In this document: positions 1 to 7,483 of the stretch, piece by piece | Numbering within the stretch: the stretch's first letter is position 1 | Layout: each line of letters starts with the position of its first letter | Virus record (IMG/VR): IMGVR_UViG_3300034095_001394 | Span: 1 to 30,219 of that record | From: a virus | DNA: 30,219 bases | Direction: 5' to 3' (one strand) | The notes under the pieces: generated by a model | The model's database searches: none | Seen by the model: only the letters and a program-made list of their open reading frames with translations | Told to the model about the DNA's origin: nothing | Translations under genes and position numbers: made by a program

Positions 1-1108
1 CGTCGGTCTTGTCTTTTTTGTTGACTTTCGACCAATCTTCATCTACCAGGCCATATTTAGAGGCAAGCTCTTCTTTTCTTTTTGGATTACCGAACTTAAA
101 ATGCAAGTGATTATCTTCGTAGTATGACTCCATGAACTCATATCCGGTAATAGATAGGATCCTAGTTAATTGAGGAAGGAGTTCAGTCTCGTTTAGTTCA
201 TTTTCTGGAAGGATAAATATGACCTTCCATATGTGAAGCATGAGAGGATCTCTCATCAAATCTTTGGTACAGTCAAGAACTGTTGACATTATCGGAGCCG
301 CATGGCTTGCGTAGCTTGTCTCGTCGACAAAAAGATTGATCTCGGACACGCCTCGCTGCCAGCTGGATTGGACAAAAATTTCCACGGGTTTACGATCTGG
401 TGTCCTGAAAGTATAGGTACGACCCTTATCTAATTTTTTTCTCCATCGCAGAGGAGGACTGTCAGTCGTCTCACTCACTTTCACGCAATTGTCTTTGCCG
501 TTAGACGTACCTGCATAGCGATACCCTTTCCAGCAAGCCTTGCCGTCAACACCTTTTATTTTACCAGATGACTCTGACATGAATTCTTCTGCTCTCATTT
601 CTTTATTCCTCTGGTTTTCTTCGAACTTTTCTTTCTTTTCCTTGTTGATGAACACAAAGTTCACAAGACCATTTGCGAAGTATGTCTCTGTGAACTCAAA
701 TCCAGCACTAGGTAAAGCCTTGGCAAATCGCTGGTAAAGTTTGACACGGCTGGGTTCATTATCAGCTGATGCAAACTCGATCTTCCATACGTTTTGCATA
801 ATAGCATCTTTTAGCGCATCTTTCACGCAATCAATCACGGTAGAGAATATAGGAATAGCTTCGCCCGCGTTTGATATCCCACTATCGTAGTCGATCTCGA
901 AAACTATGGAAGACACGCCACGAGTTCGATTAACATCGACTTCCACATTCCCATGTTTGTCATCCGGTGTATCAAACATATATAAAAGACCAAAATAAAC
1001 CCGTCGTTTTTTCCATGACAACGGCTTGTCGAACGTCTCGCTTACTGCATGTACATCGACACCTTTTACTTTGCCAGATGACTCTGATATGAAATCACTC
1101 GCCCTCAT
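1..1108 (-). CDS. Putative internal head protein with two tandem modules (3' end beyond window)
   Basis: The frame is open from the ATG at 1108 to the left edge (369 codons, no stop), so the C-terminus is missing. It contains two homologous modules of about 170-200 residues: residues 1-170 begin MRASDFISES and residues 171 onward begin MRAEEFMSES. Both starts resemble the capsid-targeting peptides of T4 internal proteins, where the prohead protease cuts after (L/I)xE. Module 2 carries a GVDGKACWKGYRY...NGKDNC segment, a Cys/Trp motif I recall from phage virion proteins; module 1 lacks it through an in-frame deletion. Both modules share stretches of the types RGVSxI, PIxSTVxDC and GxEFxEx. The start overlaps the stop of the preceding gene by ATGA. 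Capsid location is inferred; the molecular function is unknown. Confidence 0.8.
   Translation of the reverse strand, partial: MRASDFISESSGKVKGVDVHAVSETFDKPLSWKKRRVYFGLLYMFDTPDDKHGNVEVDVNRTRGVSSIVFEIDYDSGISNAGEAIPIFSTVIDCVKDALKDAIMQNVWKIEFASADNEPSRVKLYQRFAKALPSAGFEFTETYFANGLVNFVFINKEKKEKFEENQRNKEMRAEEFMSESSGKIKGVDGKACWKGYRYAGTSNGKDNCVKVSETTDSPPLRWRKKLDKGRTYTFRTPDRKPVEIFVQSSWQRGVSEINLFVDETSYASHAAPIMSTVLDCTKDLMRDPLMLHIWKVIFILPENELNETELLPQLTRILSITGYEFMESYYEDNHLHFKFGNPKRKEELASKYGLVDEDWSKVNKKDKTD
596..612 (-). promoter_or_regulatory. Internal ribosome binding site and ATG within the two-module protein
   Basis: On the minus strand AGAGG (608-612) lies ahead of an in-frame ATG at 598 that starts the second module, MRAEEFMSES. 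This arrangement would let ribosomes make module 2 alone as well as the fused product. That it is used is an inference from the motif and from its exact match to the module boundary. Confidence 0.45.
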
Positions 1109-1320
1109 TTTACTTCCTTAGTTGAACCAATTTCCCAGTCTGCCACACCGTACATTGCTCGCATGAGTTGTCTTGCTCTGACCATATCAGGCGCAGTGAC
1201 AGTGACGTCAATATACCCGACATAGTTTGGTTGCTTGATTTTAACTGGAGCAGTCCATAACTTTGACTTCGGAGTAAGTTGACTTACTGTTACTTCTGTG
1301 ATAAATTCTGATGCTTTCAT
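1105..1320 (-). CDS. Small protein with capsid-targeting N-terminus
   Basis: A 71-residue protein beginning MKASEFITEV. The I7-T8-E9 tripeptide falls at the same position as the cleavage-type motif in its neighbours and fits the T4-type prohead protease consensus (L/I)xE, so the mature product would start at V10. The remaining 60 residues contain YIDVTVTAPDMVRARQLM, a strand-helix pattern (beta strand followed by an Ala/Arg-rich helix) like the C-terminal 45 residues of the two amidoligase-like proteins upstream. Its Shine-Dalgarno (AGGA) lies in the end of the preceding gene, and its stop overlaps the next start by ATGA. I read it as a head-packaged accessory protein. The catalytic role, if any, is unknown. 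Confidence 0.75.
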   Translation of the reverse strand: MKASEFITEVTVSQLTPKSKLWTAPVKIKQPNYVGYIDVTVTAPDMVRARQLMRAMYGVADWEIGSTKEVK

Positions 1321-1325
1321 GATTA

Positions 1326-2939
1326 TTATCCTGCTGGTCTTTGACTTATGACTCTTAGCTGATCAACAGGCACGTTTATCGTATAAGATGCTTTGGATAA
1401 AGCGTCCTCAGGGGATCGAGCTACGACAGGGAATGTTTTACCGGTGGATAGATTTTCTAGGGTATACAAAATTGAATTTTCAGATGGTTCTTCCGGCTTT
1501 CTCTCACCTTGAATTTTACGAACGAATGACTTCAATTCTCCCTGTGATAACTCACCGGAAGCATACCGAGAAAATAAGTTGACTGTATCCGGTGTACCGC
1601 TGGTTGGAGCCAATAGCTTATATAACTTCTTGTTGTATTCGTTTTTGTAGGCGTTGTCGTCACATGCGATACTTAGTGCCATTGCCAAACGAAGTGCTGT
1701 CGATGCTAATTCCTCAGGCGATTTTGACAAATAATCTCCGCCAGGCCCTCTGAACTCAACCCATCCCTCTCTTGTGTTAATGCTAGTGTACTTGTCCGTG
1801 GAACCACTATGAATGATCTTACTGGCAGCTGCGTTCATTCCTTTCTTCATAGCATTCAGTAACTGAAGGGTATTGTTATCCGTGATTCCAGCCTCAATCT
1901 TGGCAGTAGCAGACCTACAGTATCGATTGCCTACTCGATCGAACTGTTGAAGTACATGTTTATCGCCCATGAATAACGCCAACTTTATGTAGTCAAGTCG
2001 CTCAACGGAAAAGTTAGGGACGCTGATATTCATGTGAAGACCTGTGCTGTCGTTGGTATAACAACCTCCTTTATTAGCCCAAGACCATAATTTGTTCATC
2101 GAGTCAAGTGTTTTCGCAATCGGTTCAGCTGGACTAACTATTTCTACTCCCGAATCTCTATCTGAATGGGGATCAATACTTGAATCTGTCTCGATTACCC
2201 AAGCACCCTTCTCTCTTTTGCCGCCATGATAACTACCCGAAGTGTTGACTTTAGCACCGACTACTTGACTGACCTCAACTCCTAAATCGTCAAGGTTATC
2301 ATCTTCAAGTTCTCCAGGTTCATAATATGGCCATTCTAGATCAAATTCCTCAAAGGCCTCCAGGGCAGTTCTCACACCTTCGGATATAAGCCAATCTCTT
2401 TCACTCAATCTCTTTATATGCTCAGCTTCAGCCTCTTCATAAGCCTCATCCCATTCAGCAGACCCCGAGGCATACATTTCGCTTATTGTATCGTTTACTA
2501 TATCATATGCCAACGATTCGACAGCATCTTCATCGGCGTCATCGCCTAGCTCCTTTCTGGCTTTTTCCATAGCAGGTCCAAAATCAAAATCTCCCAGCAA
2601 ATTTTCTCTGGCGTCATCAACGACTAACTCGTTATCAATATTTTCATATACCCAATCCTGATATCTGGCATTCAAATCACTTCGAACTCTAGCTGGATAA
2701 TTCGCCTCACTGAAAAAATCCACTATTTCGTTGATATCCGATACATAAGTGTCGCGTGAAAAATCCGGAACATCCTCGCCATAGCCTAAGAGAACCAAAT
2801 CAGCAACAACCATCTCGAACTCGATGCCCATGAGCATACCCTGAGCAGCAGGGCTTGAGGCCCATTGACGTAATGCGCCAGGGCTCATCTTGACTTCATC
2901 AAGCTCTTGACTTTCTCTAATAAATTCTCTGAATCTCAC
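1326..2939 (-). CDS. Amidoligase-like protein with capsid-targeting N-terminus (copy 1)
   Basis: A 537-residue protein starting at GTG with Shine-Dalgarno GAGG. MRFREFIRES gives I7-R8-E9, a prohead-protease-type site. GIEFE at 38-42, VIETDSSI at 248-255, GVEIVSP at 264-270 and TGLHMN at 299-304 follow the order of motifs in the putative amidoligase (COOH-NH2 ligase, glutamine-synthetase/GCS fold) superfamily, which forms amide bonds using ATP. Residues 46-215 are acidic and diverge from the second copy, whereas residues 225-470 are nearly the same in both. The C-terminal 45 residues look like a separate small domain. It shares a late operon with its neighbours. Substrate is unknown; modification of host peptides or cell wall after ejection is speculation. 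Confidence 0.75.
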   Translation of the reverse strand: MRFREFIRESQELDEVKMSPGALRQWASSPAAQGMLMGIEFEMVVADLVLLGYGEDVPDFSRDTYVSDINEIVDFFSEANYPARVRSDLNARYQDWVYENIDNELVVDDARENLLGDFDFGPAMEKARKELGDDADEDAVESLAYDIVNDTISEMYASGSAEWDEAYEEAEAEHIKRLSERDWLISEGVRTALEAFEEFDLEWPYYEPGELEDDNLDDLGVEVSQVVGAKVNTSGSYHGGKREKGAWVIETDSSIDPHSDRDSGVEIVSPAEPIAKTLDSMNKLWSWANKGGCYTNDSTGLHMNISVPNFSVERLDYIKLALFMGDKHVLQQFDRVGNRYCRSATAKIEAGITDNNTLQLLNAMKKGMNAAASKIIHSGSTDKYTSINTREGWVEFRGPGGDYLSKSPEELASTALRLAMALSIACDDNAYKNEYNKKLYKLLAPTSGTPDTVNLFSRYASGELSQGELKSFVRKIQGERKPEEPSENSILYTLENLSTGKTFPVVARSPEDALSKASYTINVPVDQLRVISQRPAG

Positions 2940-2949
2940 GTTATTTCCT
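2878..2949 (-). repeat. 72-base exact direct repeat, copy 1
   Basis: This stretch covers the translation start region of amidoligase copy 1, including AGGAAATAAC before the GTG, and is identical to 4472-4543. Exact identity at DNA level, while the following 500 bases have diverged, suggests recent duplication or gene conversion of the start and targeting region. Confidence 0.9.
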
Positions 2950-2952
2950 CTT

Positions 2953-5900
2953 TTATTTCACTATGGATAAATTATCGCCTGATAATTTAAATGTCCTAGC
3001 AGCTCTCAGTAATGCCTCGCGCGGAGTTCTACCAGGAACTCGATATACATAGCCAGTTTCTGAATCCATCACTTTATAAATAGTTGCGCCACTCGCGGTA
3101 ACTTCCGGTTTTCTCTCATTTTGAATTTGACTAACCAGTTTCTTTAACTCTGGTTGTGTTAGCTCACCGGAAGCATACCGAGCAAATAAATTGACGGTAT
3201 CGGGTGAGCCGCTTTTTGGGGCTAACAGTTTGTATAACTTCTTGTTGTATTCGTTTTTGTAGGCGTTCTCGTCGCATGCAATACTTAGTGCCATTGCTAA
3301 TCGAAGTGCAGTTGATGCCAGCTCTTCTGGCGATTTTGACAGGTAATTTCCACCTGGACCTCTGAACTCAACCCATCCATCTCTTGTGTTAATGCTAGTG
3401 TACTTGTCCGTGTGACCACCGTGAATGATCTTACTAGCGGCTGCATTCATTCCTTTCTTCATAGCATTCAGTAACTGAAAGGTATTGAAATCATTAATTC
3501 CTGACTTAATTCTCTTCGAGGCAGATCTGCAGTATTCGTTGCCAACTCGATCGAACTGCTGGAGTACATAATCATCGCCCATGAACAACGCCAACTTTAC
3601 ATAGTCGAGATTTTCTCTTGAAAAATTTGGAACACTTATATTCATGTGAAGACCGGTGCTGTCGTTGGTGTAACAACCTCCTTCATTAGCCCAAGCCCAT
3701 AATTTGTTCATCGAGTCAAGTGTTTTCGCAATAGGTTCAGCAGGGCTAACTATTTCTACTCCTGAGTCTTCATCTGAATGGGGAAGAATACTTGAATCTG
3801 TCTCGATTACCCAAGCGCCCTTTTGTCTTTTGCCGCCATGGTAGTTCGCCGAAGTGTTGACTTTAGCACCGACTACTTGACTGACATCATCTCCTAAATT
3901 CTCTAATGCACTACCTGTATCCTTGTAGTGCGGCCACTCTAAATTAAATTTTCGAGCTGCTTTTAGCGTCGTGTCCGCACCTATAGAAGTAAGCCAATCT
4001 TTTTCACTGAATGAATTCGAGTATCTAGCTTCGGCCTCCTCGAAAGCCTCATTCCACTCATCGGAATCAAACTGCTTCAGGTCGCTTATGGTATCGTAGA
4101 CTATATCATCTGCCAACGCTTTGACGTCATCCTCATCTGCATCGTCGCCTAGCTCCTTTCTGGCTTTTTCCATAGCAGGTCCAAAATCAAATTTCTCCAC
4201 CATTATTTCTCTGGCATAGTCCTCAAGATTATAATATATCCATTCAAGGTACTTAATTTGTAATCTATCTAGCGTGTCAGGTGGATTATTCTCCCCACTG
4301 AAAAAATCACCCAATTGTTCGATAGACGACACATCTCTGTCGTATGAAAAATCCGGAATAGTGCCGCCATTATCATCTGGATCTATGATAAAATTAGGAA
4401 CAACCATCTCGAACTCGATGCCCATGAGCATACCTTGTGCTGCCGGACTCGATGCCCATTGACGTAAGGCACCAGGGCTCATCTTGACTTCATCAAGCTC
4501 TTGACTTTCTCTAATAAATTCTCTGAATCTCACGTTATTTCCTTCCTTTATAAATTCAACCGGTGCTATTTCACCAGTTTTCTTGAAGTGCAAAAATCTT
4601 TCTCTCATTTCCTCGAATATGCCATTCGTCTTTGCCACTTGAGGTCGGCCCTGACTGTCTGTCTTGAGTGCGAGAGCGTTCGCAGCTTTGCCCAAAGCAC
4701 CAGGCTGAACGTCCTTTGTGAGCGCCATGCTATAGCGAGGGTCCTTTGCTTGAGCTTTCGTTGGTATATACCCAGACGCGGATTCGCCCACAGTCTGAGG
4801 TTCAAAATATTCTGGGTGCATCTTGCCGTATTTACGCATCAGCACACCTGCCTTTGCGTTTGCTTCATTTTCCCATGGACTTCCATCCTCGCCAGCACCA
4901 GGCGGCATATCCCTTATTTCTGACTGACGAGCGTGAACTAGCTCGTGTCCGACTGTCCTGAGAATATCCATTATATGACGATCGACCAGGTTGACAAATA
5001 GCTTTTGACTTGCAGGATCATAGTAGCCGAATGTCTTCTTGTTGACCGACCATTCAGGGTCCCGCTTGAAAACTACTTTGGGTGGATTGTCTATTTTAAG
5101 TTTGTCAACACAAAATTCAATGAAATCCTGAACCACCTCTTCTCGACCTTTGGGTTCAGTCTCGTTCAGGAACATACACGTCGTTGGGTTTACACCGTCC
5201 CATGTAGAGCCAGCATCCTCTCCAAAACCATATTTCACCGGCTTGCGAAGTTTTTCGCGCTCGGCCAGGCTGAGTTCTTCGTCTTTGGCTTTGTTCCTAG
5301 CATCACTCAATTTACCAATGACACCTTGACTTCTGAGCATTTTGAACGCCAGATTTTCCGAACTGAACTCGCCATGCTCATCTAGGCCAGCCTGCCTCAT
5401 TTTCTTTAGCCTAGACATCACCTCTGCCATTTCATCGTAGTTACCAGATGCAATAGCGTCCTCTATCCTTTGCTGCATGTCATCATACTTGCTGCGCGTG
5501 TTGCCATCATTGATATCTGCCTTCTTGCGCTTAGGTACGTCGATCCATTCATCGTTCAGCACTGAGTATATACCTTGGCTTACATGAGGTTGATCGGCAT
5601 TTTGGACGTAGAGTTCGACTGGATATTTACCGATGGTGATGTTGTGCTGGTTGTTGTACTGGTACTTCTTGGCGTCGAAAAGCTCACGATAGACATCGTC
5701 ATTCTGTGGAAAGTCAACAACTAAATGCAGGTCAATATCGGAGTGAGGAGTGTAAGTGTAGGCAGCGTTGGAACCACTAATCGTGATATCTTTGAGATCG
5801 ATGTCACTGATGCCTAGAAATTGCTTGAAATCATCCGCGATTTCAAGTAGTCTGTTACGAACGTCTGGTCGAAGTTGTTCGTCTGAAGTCCACAAACGAG

Positions 5901-5967
5901 GATTCAGCTCGGTATTGAACTTCACGGCGTCAGCAAGGTCGTAGGTTTCTAGTTCATTAATGTTCAT
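2953..5967 (-). CDS. Nucleotidyltransferase-HExxH metallopeptidase-amidoligase fusion protein
   Basis: A 1004-residue protein with three parts. Residues 60-86 carry GSNAAYTYTPHSDIDLHLVV, the GS...DxD signature of the polymerase-beta nucleotidyltransferase fold. Residues 335-375 carry HELVH (341-345) followed by ENEANAKAG, an HExxH plus downstream Glu zinc-peptidase arrangement. From 479 to the end it is a second copy of the amidoligase-like protein (GIEFE, ETDSSI, GVEIVSP, TGLHMN all present). The junction contains two IxE sites, EFIKE (471-475) and EFIRE (483-487), where a prohead protease could separate the parts. The ATG lies exactly 5 bases after a GATAAATA late-promoter box and has no Shine-Dalgarno. 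A nucleotidyltransferase plus HExxH arrangement is what I recall from proteins of T4-like phages; the fusion to amidoligase is unusual to me. Confidence 0.8.
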   Translation of the reverse strand: MNINELETYDLADAVKFNTELNPRLWTSDEQLRPDVRNRLLEIADDFKQFLGISDIDLKDITISGSNAAYTYTPHSDIDLHLVVDFPQNDDVYRELFDAKKYQYNNQHNITIGKYPVELYVQNADQPHVSQGIYSVLNDEWIDVPKRKKADINDGNTRSKYDDMQQRIEDAIASGNYDEMAEVMSRLKKMRQAGLDEHGEFSSENLAFKMLRSQGVIGKLSDARNKAKDEELSLAEREKLRKPVKYGFGEDAGSTWDGVNPTTCMFLNETEPKGREEVVQDFIEFCVDKLKIDNPPKVVFKRDPEWSVNKKTFGYYDPASQKLFVNLVDRHIMDILRTVGHELVHARQSEIRDMPPGAGEDGSPWENEANAKAGVLMRKYGKMHPEYFEPQTVGESASGYIPTKAQAKDPRYSMALTKDVQPGALGKAANALALKTDSQGRPQVAKTNGIFEEMRERFLHFKKTGEIAPVEFIKEGNNVRFREFIRESQELDEVKMSPGALRQWASSPAAQGMLMGIEFEMVVPNFIIDPDDNGGTIPDFSYDRDVSSIEQLGDFFSGENNPPDTLDRLQIKYLEWIYYNLEDYAREIMVEKFDFGPAMEKARKELGDDADEDDVKALADDIVYDTISDLKQFDSDEWNEAFEEAEARYSNSFSEKDWLTSIGADTTLKAARKFNLEWPHYKDTGSALENLGDDVSQVVGAKVNTSANYHGGKRQKGAWVIETDSSILPHSDEDSGVEIVSPAEPIAKTLDSMNKLWAWANEGGCYTNDSTGLHMNISVPNFSRENLDYVKLALFMGDDYVLQQFDRVGNEYCRSASKRIKSGINDFNTFQLLNAMKKGMNAAASKIIHGGHTDKYTSINTRDGWVEFRGPGGNYLSKSPEELASTALRLAMALSIACDENAYKNEYNKKLYKLLAPKSGSPDTVNLFARYASGELTQPELKKLVSQIQNERKPEVTASGATIYKVMDSETGYVYRVPGRTPREALLRAARTFKLSGDNLSIVK
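4472..4543 (-). repeat. 72-base exact direct repeat, copy 2
   Basis: Identical to 2878-2949 and lying inside the 1004-residue fusion gene at the point where the amidoligase-like copy begins. It carries the old start region of that copy. Confidence 0.9.
4531..4548 (-). promoter_or_regulatory. Internal ribosome binding site and GTG inside the fusion gene
   Basis: AAGGAAGG (4541-4548) precedes GTG (4533) by a normal spacing, in frame with the 1004-residue protein. Initiation here would give a free 526-residue amidoligase-like protein beginning MRFREFIRES, equivalent to copy 1. The site is the same as the one used by copy 1 but with a stronger Shine-Dalgarno. Use in vivo is inferred. Confidence 0.55.
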
Positions 5968-5972
5968 GCTTG

Positions 5973-5980
5973 TATTTATC
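5973..5980 (-). promoter_or_regulatory. T4-like late promoter box GATAAATA
   Basis: GATAAATAC on the minus strand, then 4 more bases and the ATG at 5967. By the T4 late-promoter geometry (octamer at -13 to -6) the transcript would begin at the A of AUG. It drives the head-protein cassette. Confidence 0.7.
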
Positions 5981-6010
5981 GAATATTGCTTCTCCCGAAA
6001 ATGGGCAAAT

Positions 6011-6034
6011 AAAAGCCGCTTTCGCGGCCTTTAT
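6011..6034. terminator. Intrinsic terminator hairpin
   Basis: AAAGCCGC-TTTC-GCGGCCTTT with A- and T-runs on the two sides, in the 92-base gap between the fusion gene and the small AT-rich gene. Nearly the same sequence recurs at 6436-6465. Its position downstream of the small minus-strand gene fits termination of that gene, and the flanking runs would allow function in either direction. Confidence 0.75.
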
Positions 6035-6059
6035 GAGTACTTAACGTGTGAATCAAATT

Positions 6060-6386
6060 TTAGTATTTCATTGTAGCAAACTTCTTTATAAAGTTACCAA
6101 TATCCTTGTTAATTTTTAACAAAAAATCTATCACTCTGTATTTAAGTTTTACCGGACGACTTTCGTATTTGTCGTGAATTACATTTACATCATGAATGGC
6201 AGATACCATATATTTTGTTGTTTCGTCCAACGTTTCGGGGTTGGCTTCTAAAATGCTCAATTTATGCTTATAAAATTGAATTCTATCGAGTACTTTTCTT
6301 TTTTCATCGGAATCTATTCGGTCGCTATTTAATAGCTCCTCTAAATTCTCAACTTTCTTTTTTGTTTTTTGTATTACATAGTTCAT
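6060..6386 (-). CDS. Small AT-rich coiled-coil protein, isolated between terminators
   Basis: A 108-residue Lys/Glu/Ile-rich protein with heptad-like N-terminal half (LEELLNSDRIDSDEKRK) and a basic amphipathic C-terminal helix (FLLKINKDIGNFIKKF). I do not recognise a family. The DNA is visibly richer in A and T than the neighbouring genes and the gene is boxed by two terminators built from the same GCCGC-TTTC-GCGGC stem, the layout of a moron: a self-contained, recently gained gene. No clear Shine-Dalgarno is seen; TATAAT lies 3 bases before the ATG, too close to serve as a -10 for this start. It could act in host takeover, but nothing in the sequence shows it. Confidence 0.65.
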   Translation of the reverse strand: MNYVIQKTKKKVENLEELLNSDRIDSDEKRKVLDRIQFYKHKLSILEANPETLDETTKYMVSAIHDVNVIHDKYESRPVKLKYRVIDFLLKINKDIGNFIKKFATMKY

Positions 6387-6435
6387 AATATTATAATAAA
6401 CCCTGTTGTTTATTTTGAATAGTCAATATCGGAGC

Positions 6436-6465
6436 GAATAAAAGCCGCTTTCGCGGCTTTTATTC
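6436..6465. terminator. Strong bidirectional terminator
   Basis: A perfect 13-base-pair stem (GAATAAAAGCCGC / GCGGCTTTTATTC) with TTTC loop. A/T-rich stem ends make it usable on both strands. It separates the glycosyltransferase gene from the small AT-rich gene. Confidence 0.85.
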
Positions 6466-6483
6466 TGCTAGTATACTGGGTTA

Positions 6484-7392
6484 CTATGCTTTCTTGGATG
6501 CAGGCTTCTTTTTCTCCTTGACCACCTTCTCCTTTGCCACCTTCGCCTTAGATGCCGGTGCGCTCTCTGCAACTACGGCTGCCTCTACTGCTTCAGGCAC
6601 TGGTGCAACTCCAGCGGTCGCAGATGCTGCTGCATTTTTGGCTGCCTCTTCACTGAGAGCGATAGCGTGAAGTTCCTTGTATACCTGGGCTTGCGCCTGG
6701 TAGTCGAATACATAGTGACCGGTGTGCTTGAGTAGTACGCGCTTGTCTACCCATACCTTGCCACCGATATCGCGCCAATTCTCACAGAAAGTCCAGTCCT
6801 CGCTGTAGTAGCGACCTTCACGTACCGCGGTATCGAAGTAGGTCTTCATGTGCGGATTCAGCTCCTCTGGTAAGCCAATGTCGTTCTTGAATGGCTTTAC
6901 GGCAGGATGGGCGTTGAGCTTCTCGAAAACGTGACGCTTGATGAGCATGAAGCCGGTACCGGTTTTGGTCACTTCTTGGAGACCATCTGGACCCTCTTCG
7001 GCACCCTCGAAACCATTTACGCACCACTTGACAGGTATACTCTTCATAGGGTATAATCCACCAATGACATCTACGTCACGACAGAGCATTACCATGAGGT
7101 GCCACGGCTCCCAGCCGATATCAGCATCGATGAACATGAGGTGAGTGCTGTCGGGATTGTGGAGGAACTTGGCTGTAAGAGTGTTACGGGCCCTGCTAAT
7201 CAGCGATTCGTTGGACATGGTTTCCATAGTCCAGTCGATGCCGAGCTGACGAGCGGCATTCGCCCATTTGATGTAGCTCATGAAGCAAGACTCGGTTAAC
7301 TGACCGCCGTAGCATGGCATCAGGATATGGACTCTAGTGGTTTTCAGGTAGTCGACGTTGACTTGAATTTGTTGCTGTTGTGGTTCTGACAT
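6484..7392 (-). CDS. Glycosyltransferase-like protein (GT-A fold)
   Basis: A 302-residue protein. HILMPCYGG (22-30) and FIDADIGWEP (87-96, the DxD-type metal/nucleotide-sugar site) plus EDWTFCENW downstream are typical of GT-A glycosyltransferases related to family 2. I recall proteins of this kind in T4-like phages of aquatic bacteria. It may glycosylate virion or host surface components, but donor and acceptor cannot be read. The last 60 residues are an Ala/Val/Lys-rich low-complexity tail ending KEKKKPASKKA, probably flexible and nucleic-acid- or protein-binding. Shine-Dalgarno GAGG lies ahead of the ATG. A variant late box (CGTAAATA) and a hairpin lie in the 91-base gap upstream. Confidence 0.7.
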   Translation of the reverse strand: MSEPQQQQIQVNVDYLKTTRVHILMPCYGGQLTESCFMSYIKWANAARQLGIDWTMETMSNESLISRARNTLTAKFLHNPDSTHLMFIDADIGWEPWHLMVMLCRDVDVIGGLYPMKSIPVKWCVNGFEGAEEGPDGLQEVTKTGTGFMLIKRHVFEKLNAHPAVKPFKNDIGLPEELNPHMKTYFDTAVREGRYYSEDWTFCENWRDIGGKVWVDKRVLLKHTGHYVFDYQAQAQVYKELHAIALSEEAAKNAAASATAGVAPVPEAVEAAVVAESAPASKAKVAKEKVVKEKKKPASKKA

Positions 7393-7423
7393 TTTTTCCT
7401 CTGAGGTTAGAATATATTGTAGT

Positions 7424-7460
7424 TACTACCGGGCCAGAATATCTAGCCCTCGTGGTAGTA
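7424..7460 (-). other. Hairpin in glycosyltransferase leader
   Basis: TACTACC-GGGC ... GCCC-(TCGT)-GGTAGTA forms an 11-base-pair stem with one bulge in the gap 7393-7483. It could be a leader structure or a terminator of the gene upstream, although no T-run follows. Confidence 0.5.
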
Positions 7461-7466
7461 TTTACG
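7459..7466 (-). promoter_or_regulatory. Variant late promoter box CGTAAATA
   Basis: CGTAAATAC differs from the window's GATAAATAC box at the first two positions. It lies about 66 bases upstream of the glycosyltransferase start and touches the leader hairpin. Confidence 0.4.
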
Positions 7467-7483
7467 CCATATTCACCAGAGTG

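Noticed and set aside
2878-4543. Transposition as source of the 72-base repeat
   Set aside because: The repeats are the start regions of two homologous genes, so gene duplication explains them.
4501-4923. Plus-strand open frame of 140 codons
   Set aside because: Lies antisense within the strongly supported 1004-residue fusion gene, whose motifs cover the region; its translation has no domain pattern.
6380-6400. TATAAT before the 108-residue gene as its promoter
   Set aside because: Only 3 bases separate it from the ATG, and no -35 lies at 16-18 bases; transcription would begin inside the gene.
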